From Verrucomicrobiota bacterium (GTDB lineage: Bacteria; Auribacterota; JABMQX01; JAFGEW01), in contig JAFGEW010000079.1 in NCBI GenBank assembly GCA_016931415.1, positions 1 to 53,071 on the forward strand: a DNA stretch of 53,071 bases. The letters are read 5' to 3'. Position 1 is the first letter of the stretch, and the number at the start of each line of letters is the position of its first letter. The translations under genes were made by a program, and so were the position numbers. This document shows, piece by piece, positions 8,132 to 16,277 of this stretch. Under the pieces are notes generated by a model. It had not been told where the DNA came from and did not search any database. It worked only from the letters and a program-made list of their open reading frames with translations.

Positions 8132-8974
8132 ATGCTCATTATCGGCGAACGGATCAATACATCGCGGAAAGGCCTCGACGAAAAAGTCGCCGCGCGCGAT
8201 GAAGCGTTCTTCCGCCAGCTCGCCCGCGCCCAATTCGAGGCTGGCGCCAACTACCTCGACGTCAACTGCGGCACGCGCATCAACTCCGAGCCCGACGATA
8301 TCGCCTGGCTCGCCACGCTCGTCCAGAGCGAGACCGGCGCGCCGCTCTCGATCGACACGCCCAACCCCGCCGCCGCCGAGGCGGCGCTCAAGGTCCACAC
8401 TGGCGATAAGAAGCCAATCATCAACTCGATCAGCGGCGAGAAAGACCGCTACGAGCGCATCATCGGCCTCGTGCGCGAGTACAAGTGCGGTGTCATCGCC
8501 CTTGCCCTCGACGACGAAGGCATGCCGGCCAACGGCCCCGAACGCTTCGCCAAGGCGCAGAAGCTCATGGACCGCCTGCTCGGCGACGGCGTGCCGGTCG
8601 AGCACATCTACCTCGACCCGCTCGTACAGCCGGTCGCCTCCTCGATCGACCCCGACCTGAGCTACGGGCGCGAAGTACTCTGGACACTGCGCAAGTTCAA
8701 GGAGACCTGGCCCGGTATTCACTGCAGCGCCGGCGTGAGCAACGTCAGTCACGGCCTGCCCAAACGCAAGCTCCTCAACCAGGCCTTCATGGTCATGTGC
8801 CTCGAGGCCGGGCTTGACACCGCCATCATCGACCCCAACGACGGCTACCTCATGCAGCTCATCCTGGCTGCCGAAGCCATCATCGGCCGAGACGAGATGT
8901 GCGCCAACTACATCGGCGCCGAACGCTCGGGCAAGATCGAATACTGGGTTCCGCCGGAACCAAAGAAGGAATAG
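8132..8974 (+). CDS. Methyltetrahydrofolate:corrinoid methyltransferase (MeTr/DHPS-like fold)
   Basis: This family moves methyl groups between (6S)-methyltetrahydrofolate and a corrinoid protein (AcsE, MtgA, MtvA types). The protein is 280 residues. The pterin-binding TIM barrel shows MLIIGERINTSRKG at the N-terminus, EAGANYLDVNCG (residues 37-48), PLSIDTPN, IINSISGEKDRY, CGVIALALDDEGMP and HCSAGVSNVSHGLP. These are the usual beta-strand signatures, including the Asp and Asn that bind the pterin ring. ATG 8132 follows GGAGG. The upstream in-frame extension crosses a repeat and is not coding. Its partner is presumably the corrinoid protein at 7352-7996, so the module most likely delivers methyl groups into the folate C1 pool. 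Confidence 0.92.
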   Translation: MLIIGERINTSRKGLDEKVAARDEAFFRQLARAQFEAGANYLDVNCGTRINSEPDDIAWLATLVQSETGAPLSIDTPNPAAAEAALKVHTGDKKPIINSISGEKDRYERIIGLVREYKCGVIALALDDEGMPANGPERFAKAQKLMDRLLGDGVPVEHIYLDPLVQPVASSIDPDLSYGREVLWTLRKFKETWPGIHCSAGVSNVSHGLPKRKLLNQAFMVMCLEAGLDTAIIDPNDGYLMQLILAAEAIIGRDEMCANYIGAERSGKIEYWVPPEPKKE

Positions 8975-8983
8975 CCGCCTTCA

Positions 8984-9042
8984 GACAGGATTAACGGGAT
9001 TGCCGGGATGCCCTGATCCAACGAATCCTGCTGACCCTGTCC
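8984..9042. repeat. ACAGGATTAA-family palindromic repeat
   Basis: GACAGGATTAACGGGATTGC (from 8984) is imperfectly mirrored by AATCCTGCTGACCCTGTCC (9024-9042). This is a second, sequence-unrelated intergenic repeat family. It lies immediately after the methyltransferase stop. A TATACT at 9151-9156 further downstream might be a -10 for the activator gene but lacks a clear -35. Confidence 0.65.
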
Positions 9043-9199
9043 GTTTCCCCTCGTCCCGCAACCACTCGTGCAATCGTGCATTTCGAATGCACATCTGCAC
9101 GCCTGGTCGGCGCCCGCGCTGGAAGTGCGTGCTCCAGCGAGTGTTTTGTGTATACTCTTGCTCCTGAAACGATGTGTCACCTCTCGCGGGTCAGCACCA

Positions 9200-11029
9200 A
9201 TGCCAATCGTCATCTTTGAACCGTCCGGCCGCCGGATCGAGTGCAAGCCCGGCGCCAACCTGCTCGAGATGTGCTGGGAGCACCACATCCCGATCGAGTC
9301 GCTCTGCGGCGGCAACGGGGCCTGCGGCCGCTGCGCCGTCCAGGTGACCGAGGGCGACGTCCCTGTCACCGCCGAACAGCGAATCCATTTCGACGACGAC
9401 CGCCTTGCCCGGGGCTGGCGCCTCGCGTGTCAGACGCGCGTCGAGCACGACCTGCGCGTCAACGCGCCCGCACCCGCCGGCACGCTCAAGAGCCACATCG
9501 TCACCAACGGCGAGGTGTTCAAAGTCCATCTCGCCCCTGCCGTGCACAAACACTTCCTTAAGCTCAACGACGCGACGCTGCACGAGCCGCTGAGCGACTC
9601 CGAGCGCATCAAGCGCGCGCTCCACGACGGCGCGAGCCTCCGCTTCCGCCCCGCCCCGCTGCGCAAGCTGCCCGAGACGCTGCGTCAGGGCCGCGGGCAC
9701 GTGACGGTCACCGTCTGGGACGGCGCCGTGCTCGACGTCGAAGCCGGCGACACATCGAAGAGCTGCTACGGCATCGCGTTCGACGTCGGCACCTCAACGG
9801 TGGTCGCCCTGCTCGTCGACCTCACGACCGGCGAAGAACTCGGCGTCGCCGCCGCGCTCAACACGCAGCGCAAGTACGGCGAGGACGTCATCTCGCGCAT
9901 CTCATACTGCCGCGAGCACCCCGACGGCGTCGAGACACTCTCAGGCGAGATCGCCGGCCTGCTCAGCGATCTCGCCGCACAGGTGACCGCCGCGCGCGGC
10001 ATGGACCTGCGCCACGTCTACGAGTACATCGCCGTCGGCAACACGACGATGGCCCACCTCATCGCCGGCGTCGATCCGTCGCCGCTGGGCGAGCTGCCGT
10101 ACGCGCCGGTCTTTACTGCGCGCCACACGATGCTCGACGGCCCGAAGGGTGCCCGGCTCGGCCACCGGCCGTTCGAGCTGCCCGGCGCGATCGGCGCCTA
10201 CGTCGGCAGCGACGCGCTCACCGCCGTCGTCGCGTTCGAGCTCCACACCAAGCCGGGCATGCGGCTCTTCTATGACATCGGCACCAACGCCGAAATCCTC
10301 GCCGGCGGACGCGCGCGCATGCTGGCCACCTCGGCCGCCGCGGGACCGGCCCTCGAGGGCGTCAAGATTGAGTGCGGCATGATCGGCGTCGCCGGCGCCA
10401 TCGACACCTGCACCGTGCGCACCGGCGGCCGCGGCGACGACGGCGATCTGGCGTTCACCACCATCGGCGACGTCGAGCCGGTCGGCATCTGCGGCTCGGG
10501 CCTCGTCGATGTCGCCGCGGCGCTCCTCGACCTCGGCGTCATCGACCCGAGCGGCCGCCTGCGCCCCCCGGACGCTTGCCCCGACACCGTGCCCCCGAAG
10601 ATCCGTGCCCGGCTGCACGAGGTGCGAGGCATGACGCGCATCGCGCTGGCCGAAGACGTCTACCTGAGCCAGCGCGACGTGCGCGAATTCCAGAACGCCA
10701 AGGCCGCCATCGCCGCCGGCGTCGACATCCTGCTCGGCCATCTCGGCATCACACCCGATCAGCTCGACGAAGTCCTGATCGGCGGCGCATTCGGCAGCAT
10801 GCTCAACCCGCGCTCGGCCCAGCGCACCGGCGTCATCCCCAACGTGCCGCTGGAGAAAGTCCGCGCCGTCGGCAACACCGCCATCCAGGGCGCCAAGGCC
10901 TACCTCCTCTCCACCGACATGCGCCGCGAGATCTGCGCCGCCCGCGACCACATCGAGCTCCACGAGCTGAGCACCGAACCCGGCTTCACCGACCGCTTCG
11001 CCGAACACATGACGTTCGATGCCCGATAG
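9200..11029 (+). CDS. RACo-like ATP-dependent reductive activator of corrinoid proteins
   Basis: RACo-type proteins re-reduce inactive Co(II) corrinoids to Co(I) with ATP hydrolysis. The protein has 609 residues. The N-terminal plant-type [2Fe-2S] ferredoxin domain has C36-x5-C42-x2-C45 and C77. A linker domain follows, then a C-terminal ASKHA-fold ATPase, with phosphate-binding loop FDVGTSTVVALLVD (from about 194), NTQRKYGEDVISRI, YDIGTNAEI and the late LIGGAFGSMLNP. Length and order match Carboxydothermus RACo. ATG 9200 gives an N-terminus MPIVIFEPSG right at the ferredoxin fold. The upstream open frame is repeat-derived. As third gene after the corrinoid protein and its methyltransferase, it completes all parts except the substrate-specific methyltransferase. 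Confidence 0.93.
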   Translation: MPIVIFEPSGRRIECKPGANLLEMCWEHHIPIESLCGGNGACGRCAVQVTEGDVPVTAEQRIHFDDDRLARGWRLACQTRVEHDLRVNAPAPAGTLKSHIVTNGEVFKVHLAPAVHKHFLKLNDATLHEPLSDSERIKRALHDGASLRFRPAPLRKLPETLRQGRGHVTVTVWDGAVLDVEAGDTSKSCYGIAFDVGTSTVVALLVDLTTGEELGVAAALNTQRKYGEDVISRISYCREHPDGVETLSGEIAGLLSDLAAQVTAARGMDLRHVYEYIAVGNTTMAHLIAGVDPSPLGELPYAPVFTARHTMLDGPKGARLGHRPFELPGAIGAYVGSDALTAVVAFELHTKPGMRLFYDIGTNAEILAGGRARMLATSAAAGPALEGVKIECGMIGVAGAIDTCTVRTGGRGDDGDLAFTTIGDVEPVGICGSGLVDVAAALLDLGVIDPSGRLRPPDACPDTVPPKIRARLHEVRGMTRIALAEDVYLSQRDVREFQNAKAAIAAGVDILLGHLGITPDQLDEVLIGGAFGSMLNPRSAQRTGVIPNVPLEKVRAVGNTAIQGAKAYLLSTDMRREICAARDHIELHELSTEPGFTDRFAEHMTFDAR

Positions 11030-11136
11030 GGTGCGTAGAGGCGATTGCGATCGCTACGCGGCGTGATAGAGTCTTCCTGTGCATCTGGACGCTTCCAGTT
11101 GACGACGAGGTGCGCGAACCGGAAGGGGACTTGCTC

Positions 11137-12012
11137 ATGGATCCCGCTGTGAAGACCAAGCTGCTGGCCGCGCAGCGCAACGAGATCAGCGAATCGCAGA
11201 TCTACACGTGGCTCGCGGGACGCATCAAGGACGAGAAGAACCGGAAGATCCTCCAAGACATCGCCAAGGACGAACGGGGCCACTACGAGGTGCTCAAACG
11301 GCTCACGCAGACGGACGTCAAGCCCGCGCGGCTCAGGGTGCTCTGGTACCGGTCCGTCGCGCGCGTGCTCGGGCTCTCGTTCGGGCTTCGGCTCATGGAG
11401 CGCGGCGAGGGGTTCGCCGCCGAGCTGTACGAGACGCTGAGCGCGCGGGAATCCAACTTGGCCAAGCTGTTTCTCGACGAGCAGCGCCACGAGGGCGACC
11501 TGCTCGGCCTCATCCAGGAAGAGCGCATCGAGTACGCCGGCTCGATCGTGCTTGGCCTGAACGACGCACTCACCGAGCTGACCGGCGCGCTCGTCGGCCT
11601 GACGTTCGCCCTCCAGAACGGCAAGCTCATCGCCGCTACGGGTCTGATCACGGGCCTGGCCGCCTCCATGTCGATGGCTGCATCGGGCTTCCTCTCCGCG
11701 CGGGAGGAGGGCGATGGTGAAACCTCGAAGAAGCCGCTCAAGTCGGCGGCCTACACAGGCATCGCGTACGTTGCGACAGTAGTACTCCTGATCCTGCCCT
11801 ATCTGCTGCTCGGCAACGTCTATGCCGCCGCGGCGACGATGATGGCCACCAGCGTGCTCATCGTCCTCGCCTACAACTTCTACATCACCACCGCCAAAAA
11901 CTTGCCGCTCTGGTGCCGGTTCCGCGACATGGCCGCCATCTCGCTGAGCGTCGCCGCCATCAGCTTCCTCATCGGCCTGCTGGTGCGCAACTTGTTCGGC
12001 GTGGAGATCTGA
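11137..12012 (+). CDS. Ferritin-like/VIT1 fusion membrane protein (MbfA-like)
   Basis: The protein has 291 residues. Residues 1-125 form a ferritin/rubrerythrin-like four-helix domain with the ligand pairs E46-x-x-H49 and E115-x-x-H118 plus E16 and E19. Residues 130-291 are a VIT1/CCC1 domain with about five membrane helices, starting GLNDALTELTGALVGLTFA and including ASGFLSAREEGD. This matches the MbfA (membrane-bound ferritin) architecture, whose characterised members export iron or manganese and protect against peroxide. ATG 11137 follows AAGGGG. It is in the same direction as the RACo gene but 107 bases away, so shared transcription is uncertain. Confidence 0.88.
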   Translation: MDPAVKTKLLAAQRNEISESQIYTWLAGRIKDEKNRKILQDIAKDERGHYEVLKRLTQTDVKPARLRVLWYRSVARVLGLSFGLRLMERGEGFAAELYETLSARESNLAKLFLDEQRHEGDLLGLIQEERIEYAGSIVLGLNDALTELTGALVGLTFALQNGKLIAATGLITGLAASMSMAASGFLSAREEGDGETSKKPLKSAAYTGIAYVATVVLLILPYLLLGNVYAAAATMMATSVLIVLAYNFYITTAKNLPLWCRFRDMAAISLSVAAISFLIGLLVRNLFGVEI

Positions 12013-12151
12013 GCCGGTACGTCCAGCACTCCGCCGGAGCCTTCCGTTCGTTGAGCGCGGTGTTCCCTTGGGGCTCGGCATGCGGTACAGTTGTTGCTGT
12101 GCCGGAAGCGCGTGGCCATGGGGGACATAGCGGGAGACCCTTTCCGCTCTC

Positions 12152-12172
12152 GACGGAAGCCAGGCTTCCGTC
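12152..12172. promoter_or_regulatory. 21-bp palindrome upstream of the 12244 gene
   Basis: GACGGAAGCC (12152-12161), a single A, then GGCTTCCGTC (12163-12172) is perfectly dyad-symmetric. It is 71 bases upstream of the small membrane-protein start. The one-base centre favours a dimeric repressor site over an RNA hairpin, though a hairpin with a larger loop is possible. Confidence 0.4.
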
Positions 12173-12243
12173 ACGGATCCTTCCACCGGAGATCGTTTTT
12201 CGACGAGCGGGCGACCGCGCCGCTCCAGGATGAGGAGGGCGAC

Positions 12244-12600
12244 ATGAACAAATCGACAAGCAACACGCTTGACGTTTTATCCGCGGAGCGGCTGCAAGCC
12301 TTCGCCGTGGGGCTGGCCGGTATCGCTCCGGAGGAAGCGCGGAAGCTCAAGATCCTCTACATCAAGAACGCCCTCACCGAGTTCAAGGCGGCGCGCGAGT
12401 CGATGAAGGCATTTGGCTGCGTTACAGCGGTCTTCTGGATCATCCCCGTCTTCTGGCCCATCCTGATTGCCCAGAAGCGGTCGGTCAGGCTCGGCGAGCG
12501 CATGTTCCGCGAACGCATCCAGAACGCACTCGATGTGTGGAGAGACGACTTGGAGGGCGCCAAGTTCGACCTGGACGAGCTCTACCAGTCCTGGCAGTAG
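12244..12600 (+). CDS. Small protein with one hydrophobic hairpin, function unknown
   Basis: The protein has 118 residues from ATG 12244, which follows GAGGAGGG. Residues 1-55 are hydrophilic. Residues 58-78 (CVTAVFWIIPVFWPILIA) form one long or two short membrane helices joined by Pro. The C-terminal 40 residues are a charged helix (MFRERIQNALDVWRDDLEGAK). I recognise no family. It stands alone and converges with the lipoprotein gene, whose stop is 20 bases away. Confidence 0.75.
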   Translation: MNKSTSNTLDVLSAERLQAFAVGLAGIAPEEARKLKILYIKNALTEFKAARESMKAFGCVTAVFWIIPVFWPILIAQKRSVRLGERMFRERIQNALDVWRDDLEGAKFDLDELYQSWQ

Positions 12601-12619
12601 CTCGCATCCCCCGTCGCCT

Positions 12620-12985
12620 CTACAGCTCCATCCCCTCGAGCAGCGCGATGTACTCCTGCTCGTCCTCGGGATCGCTCACCTCTCGCTGCAGCCCCATGAG
12701 GCGGACGGTGACGACCGCCAGGTCGCCTTTGGTGACCAGCGCGTCGTAACGCCAGCCGCCGAGCGGCTCGATCCCCTTGCGGCTCAGGTAGATCTGGTAA
12801 TCCAGGCCCGTGGCCCGGGCGGGCAGCTTCGCTTCATCCCCCAGCATCCAGACGATCCGCTGCGCCAGCTCGGTGTGCGTGACAAGGTCCCGTTCGGGCG
12901 CAGCGTGCCCCTCGTGGCGCTGCGGGATGCAGGACGCGGAAAGGAGTAGCGCTAACGCGCACAATACAAACGACTTCAGTGCCAT
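12620..12985 (-). CDS. Putative lipoprotein, function unknown
   Basis: The protein has 121 residues from ATG 12985. MALKSFVLCALALLLSASC is a textbook lipoprotein signal with lipobox LSASC (Cys19). The mature part (about 102 residues) includes TELAQRIVWMLGDEAKLP and GGWRYDALVTKGDLAVVTVRLMG, and ends with an acidic tail. A TTG four codons upstream is a possible alternative start. The gene lies downstream of the tandem amidohydrolase genes, after a hairpin. Confidence 0.72.
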   Translation of the reverse strand: MALKSFVLCALALLLSASCIPQRHEGHAAPERDLVTHTELAQRIVWMLGDEAKLPARATGLDYQIYLSRKGIEPLGGWRYDALVTKGDLAVVTVRLMGLQREVSDPEDEQEYIALLEGMEL

Positions 12986-13066
12986 TGACCCATCCAAGCT
13001 CGCGGCACAGAAGTGCCACGCGGTATGGGTACGGCCCCAGGTGCTTACCCCTTACGCGATTCGCAT

Positions 13067-13092
13067 CTGAGAATCTCCGACGAGATTCTCAG
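13067..13092 (-). terminator. Hairpin downstream of the first amidohydrolase gene
   Basis: CTGAGAATCT (13067-13076) and AGATTCTCAG (13083-13092) form a perfect 10-bp stem with a six-base loop, 16 bases beyond the stop of the gene ending at 13109. No T-run follows on the minus strand, so it may be an mRNA-stabilising or Rho-assisted structure instead. Confidence 0.55.
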
Positions 13093-13108
13093 TGAAGGAC
13101 ATGCTCTC

Positions 13109-14404
13109 TTACAAGGCGATCTTGAACATCTCGGCGGCATTGGTACGGAGGAGTCTCACCGCCAGCGATATCGCCTCGTCCTCATCTATATACCCCCAAA
13201 GGACCCGTTTTGTCAAGACCCGGGCGACGTTCTCGCGCGCGATCGCCGCGTGCCCATAGACTCCTTCCGGGAACAGGTAGTCGCCGCCGAACGCGAAGAT
13301 CTTCGTCTCCGGCACCATGTCGAGCCATTCATGCAGCATGGCGCACGACGCGGTCGGGCTTATGATGTGCATCCAGCACATGTCGACGTAGACGTTCTGG
13401 AAGTTCTTGGCCAATGTCGCCAGCTCACGCGAATATGGGTAGCTGCCGTGGAAGATGTCGAACCGGCACTTGGGATACTCCATGAAGAGGTTCGCCAAGT
13501 CAGTTGGCTTCGAATTGACAATATAGTTGCCGTTCCCCTCGAGCAGGCCGGTGTGGATCTGGACCGGGAGGTCGTGGCGTTCGGCGATCTCGACCGTTTT
13601 GTGGATGAGGTAGTCGGTCAGCGGCTTCGACTCGTGCCATGAGATCTCGGGATCCGGCGGATACCAGCCCGTGGGGAACTCGCCCCCGAGAATGCGGCTC
13701 AGAATCCGGTCGGCGTCCGCCGCGGGTGTCGCATCGAACCGGAGCGGCCGGCCGTAGGCGATCCCGATCTTGATCCCGGCGATGTCCTTCTTCGCCTCGT
13801 CGCTGATGTGCTTCTCCATCGCTTCGACGAACGTCTCGATGCCCCGAATCGCCACGCCGGACAGCCGCTCGAAGTGGCGGATGTTGTTGCGCGACCGCGC
13901 GTAGGCGAACCAGTTAGCCGGCACGACGGGCTTGAAGAACTCGCGGTCGCAATCGGTCGTGCCGATGTTGAGGATCGAACAATCAATCCGGCTCTTCTCT
14001 TTGAGCACGGTACGGTACCAGCCCGGCTTGTTTGCCGCCGCGATCTTCGCGGAAAGCGAGGCATACGTGTGCTCGTTGATGTCGTCGATGCCGAACAAGT
14101 CTTTCGAGGCGATCAGCAGCGCACGGGCATATGCCGTGCGCCGGGTGCGGGGCCAGTACGGCGCGACCGCCGCCCAACGCTCATCGAGCGCCACCTGCGA
14201 ATCCCGCAGCCAGTCGATCTTGTCGCCTGGGAAGCCGGCGGACACGATGTCCGACGAGATGTAGTGTGAGAAGTACTCACTGAACAGGTCGATGGTCCTC
14301 GCGTTCCGTTCCGCTTCGAGATACAGGTGCTCGTGCGTGTCGATGATGCGGATCCCATCCACCGCCGCCTTGATCCGTCCATAAAGCTGCTTTGATTCGC
14401 CCAT
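13109..14404 (-). CDS. Amidohydrolase-superfamily (uronate isomerase-like) enzyme, paralogue A
   Basis: The protein has 431 residues from ATG 14404 (AGGA five bases upstream). It is a metal-dependent TIM barrel: the first-strand motif I-D-T-H24-E-H26-L gives the HxH metal site. Further likely ligands are in VQIHTGL, DIFHGSYPYSRE and FGGDYLF. The N-terminus (ERNARTIDLFSEYFSHYISSD) recalls glucuronate isomerase and PF04909-type amidohydrolases, but the substrate is not evident. It forms a tandem pair with the gene at 14518-15810; they share the start MGESKQL and long identical blocks such as IVNSKPTDLANLFMEYPKCR. Subfamily and reaction remain unknown. Confidence 0.85.
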   Translation of the reverse strand: MGESKQLYGRIKAAVDGIRIIDTHEHLYLEAERNARTIDLFSEYFSHYISSDIVSAGFPGDKIDWLRDSQVALDERWAAVAPYWPRTRRTAYARALLIASKDLFGIDDINEHTYASLSAKIAAANKPGWYRTVLKEKSRIDCSILNIGTTDCDREFFKPVVPANWFAYARSRNNIRHFERLSGVAIRGIETFVEAMEKHISDEAKKDIAGIKIGIAYGRPLRFDATPAADADRILSRILGGEFPTGWYPPDPEISWHESKPLTDYLIHKTVEIAERHDLPVQIHTGLLEGNGNYIVNSKPTDLANLFMEYPKCRFDIFHGSYPYSRELATLAKNFQNVYVDMCWMHIISPTASCAMLHEWLDMVPETKIFAFGGDYLFPEGVYGHAAIARENVARVLTKRVLWGYIDEDEAISLAVRLLRTNAAEMFKIAL

Positions 14405-14517
14405 AAGTATCCTGCGTCCTTCCTGCTGATCTCTTTTTCCTGCAACCGGACAGCGCCACACAACACCTTGAGCATCTCAAGACCCCCGATGTCTCAGGGA
14501 TGAGGTGGCGTACCTTT

Positions 14518-15810
14518 CTACACAACGATCTTGAACACCTCCGCGGCGTTTGTGCGAAGAAGCCGCGTCGCCACCACGATCGCCTCGTCCTCCGACAGCG
14601 TGCCCCCGAGCACCCGCTCCGTCAGGACGCGGGCGACATTCTCACGCGCCATCCGGGCATGCCCGTACACGCCCTCGACGAGAAGGTAATCGCCGCCAAA
14701 ACCCAGGATCTTCGTCTCGGGCACCATGTCGAGCCATTCGTGGAGCATGGCGCACGAGGCCGCCGGGCTGACGATGTGCATCCAGCACATGTCGATGGTG
14801 ACGTTCTGGAAGTTCTTGGCCAATGTCGCCAGCTCGCGCGAGTACGGGTAGCCGCCGTGGAAGATATCGAACCGGCACTTGGGATACTCCATGAAGAGGT
14901 TCGCCAGGTCGGTTGGCTTCGAATTGACGATGTAGTTGCCGTATCCCTCTTGGAGCCCGGTGTGGATCTGCACCGGCAGGCCGACTCGTTCGCACGTCTC
15001 GATCAACGTGTGCACGATAAAGTTGTGCAGCGGCTTCGCGTCGCACCACGAGATCCGGCCATCAGGGTAACTGCCGTCGTCGGGCGTGTTGCCCAGAAGG
15101 CGGCTGAGCACGCGTTCCGCGTCGGCCCGTGCGGTCTTCTCGAACCTGATCGACCGGCAATAGGCCAGGCAGATCTTGAGCGCGACCACGCCCTTGGTCG
15201 CCGCTTCCTCGATGAGACCGATGGCTGTCTTGGCTAAGGTGTCGATGCTTCGGATGGAGACCCCATACGCCTGCTCGACGTTTCGAAGCCCGTCTCGCGA
15301 CAGCATACTGACGAGCGGATCGAACTGCCGCACGGGCGCAAAAAGCTCGCGATCGCACTCGGTCTTATCGGTGTCGAGGATCGAACGCTCGATGCCGCAC
15401 CGCTCCTTGAGCACAGTGCGATACCAGCCGGGCTTGTTCGCCGCCGCGATCTTGGCCGAAAGCTCGCCGTAGGTCCGCTCACTGATGTCGTCGATGCCGA
15501 ACAGCTCTCTGGCTGAGATCAACAGCGAGCGCGCGTAGCCTGTCCGCCGCATGCGCGCCCAGTACGGTGCGACCGCCGCCCACCGCTCGTCGAGCGCCAC
15601 CTTCGAGTCGTGCAGCCATCGGATCTTGTCCTGCGGGAAACCGGCCGAGACGAGGTCGGCCAACGCGTAGTGCGCAAAGAACTCCGTGAACAGATCAATG
15701 GATCGGGCGTTCCGCTCAGCCTCGGGAGGCAGGTGCTCATGCGTGTCGATGAGGCGAACCGCGTCCACTGCGGCCTGAATCCGCTGCAAGAGCTGCTTCG
15801 ATTCTCCCAT
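14518..15810 (-). CDS. Amidohydrolase-superfamily (uronate isomerase-like) enzyme, paralogue B
   Basis: The protein has 430 residues. ATG 15810 is chosen over 15816 because GAGG is nine bases upstream and the N-terminus MGESKQLLQRIQAAVDA then matches paralogue A. The metal motif is I-D-T-H-E-H-L in the first strand, with QIHTGLQEGYGNY, DIFHGGYPYSRE and GFGGDYLL later. It differs from A mainly in residues 150-290, the part likely to face the substrate, so the two may have different specificities. The gap to paralogue A is 113 bases on the same strand, so co-transcription is likely. Confidence 0.85.
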   Translation of the reverse strand: MGESKQLLQRIQAAVDAVRLIDTHEHLPPEAERNARSIDLFTEFFAHYALADLVSAGFPQDKIRWLHDSKVALDERWAAVAPYWARMRRTGYARSLLISARELFGIDDISERTYGELSAKIAAANKPGWYRTVLKERCGIERSILDTDKTECDRELFAPVRQFDPLVSMLSRDGLRNVEQAYGVSIRSIDTLAKTAIGLIEEAATKGVVALKICLAYCRSIRFEKTARADAERVLSRLLGNTPDDGSYPDGRISWCDAKPLHNFIVHTLIETCERVGLPVQIHTGLQEGYGNYIVNSKPTDLANLFMEYPKCRFDIFHGGYPYSRELATLAKNFQNVTIDMCWMHIVSPAASCAMLHEWLDMVPETKILGFGGDYLLVEGVYGHARMARENVARVLTERVLGGTLSEDEAIVVATRLLRTNAAEVFKIVV

Positions 15811-15842
15811 GGTCATTCGCCTCGCTGTCTCGTGCCGCGGTC

Positions 15843-15871
15843 CGTATACCACAAGGGTGGCGAAATGGGAA
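15843..15871 (-). promoter_or_regulatory. Weak candidate promoter for the amidohydrolase pair
   Basis: On the minus strand TTCCCA (15871-15866), a 17-base spacer and TATACG (15848-15843) give about 4/6 matches in each box. It lies 33 bases upstream of the start at 15810. Confidence 0.35.
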
Positions 15872-15993
15872 CGAGGCATGGACGACATGGGTCTACACAG
15901 CCCCGCTCGCCACGGGGCCGAGGGCCACCCGCCCCACGCCTGCTGTCGATGCGTGCGGCCACGTTGTAGGGCGGACCTCCCGGCCCCCGCCGG

Positions 15994-16021
15994 AATCTGT
16001 GCTGAGCCGTGTAATCTGTGG
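15994..16021. repeat. Decayed half-copy of the ACAGAT-family repeat
   Basis: AATCTGTGCTGAGCCGTGTA followed by ATCTGTGG resembles the right arm of copies 1-3, but no left arm is present in the preceding 100 bases. It lies between the amidohydrolase B start and the small membrane-protein gene at 16080. Confidence 0.55.
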
Positions 16022-16079
16022 TAACCCTTCTCTGCCCCATCTTGCCTCGCGCGGCGGGGTGCGCTATCGTGTGCCCACC

Positions 16080-16277
16080 ATGTGGATCTCGCGCCGAGAC
16101 GTTGGGTGGATCGTCGCGACGATGGCGATGGCCTTCGCCGTGGTCGCCGTCGCGTTGGCGACCCCGTGGCCGGTGCCGGTCTTCGCCGTCATCATGGCAT
16201 GTTGGATCGCCATGCTGACCGTGCGCCTCAACCGCAGGCACGGCACGCGGGACCGGGACAAAGAGGGACTCGAATGA
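16080..16277 (+). CDS. Small two-helix membrane protein coupled to nadE
   Basis: The protein has 65 residues from ATG 16080. Two hydrophobic helices (WIVATMAMAFAVVAVALA, then VPVFAVIMACWIAMLTV), separated by a short Pro-rich turn, are followed by a strongly charged tail (RLNRRHGTRDRDKEGLE). Its TGA overlaps the nadE ATG in an ATGA junction, which implies translational coupling. I know no family for it. The true start could be slightly different, because no strong Shine-Dalgarno is visible. Confidence 0.6.
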   Translation: MWISRRDVGWIVATMAMAFAVVAVALATPWPVPVFAVIMACWIAMLTVRLNRRHGTRDRDKEGLE

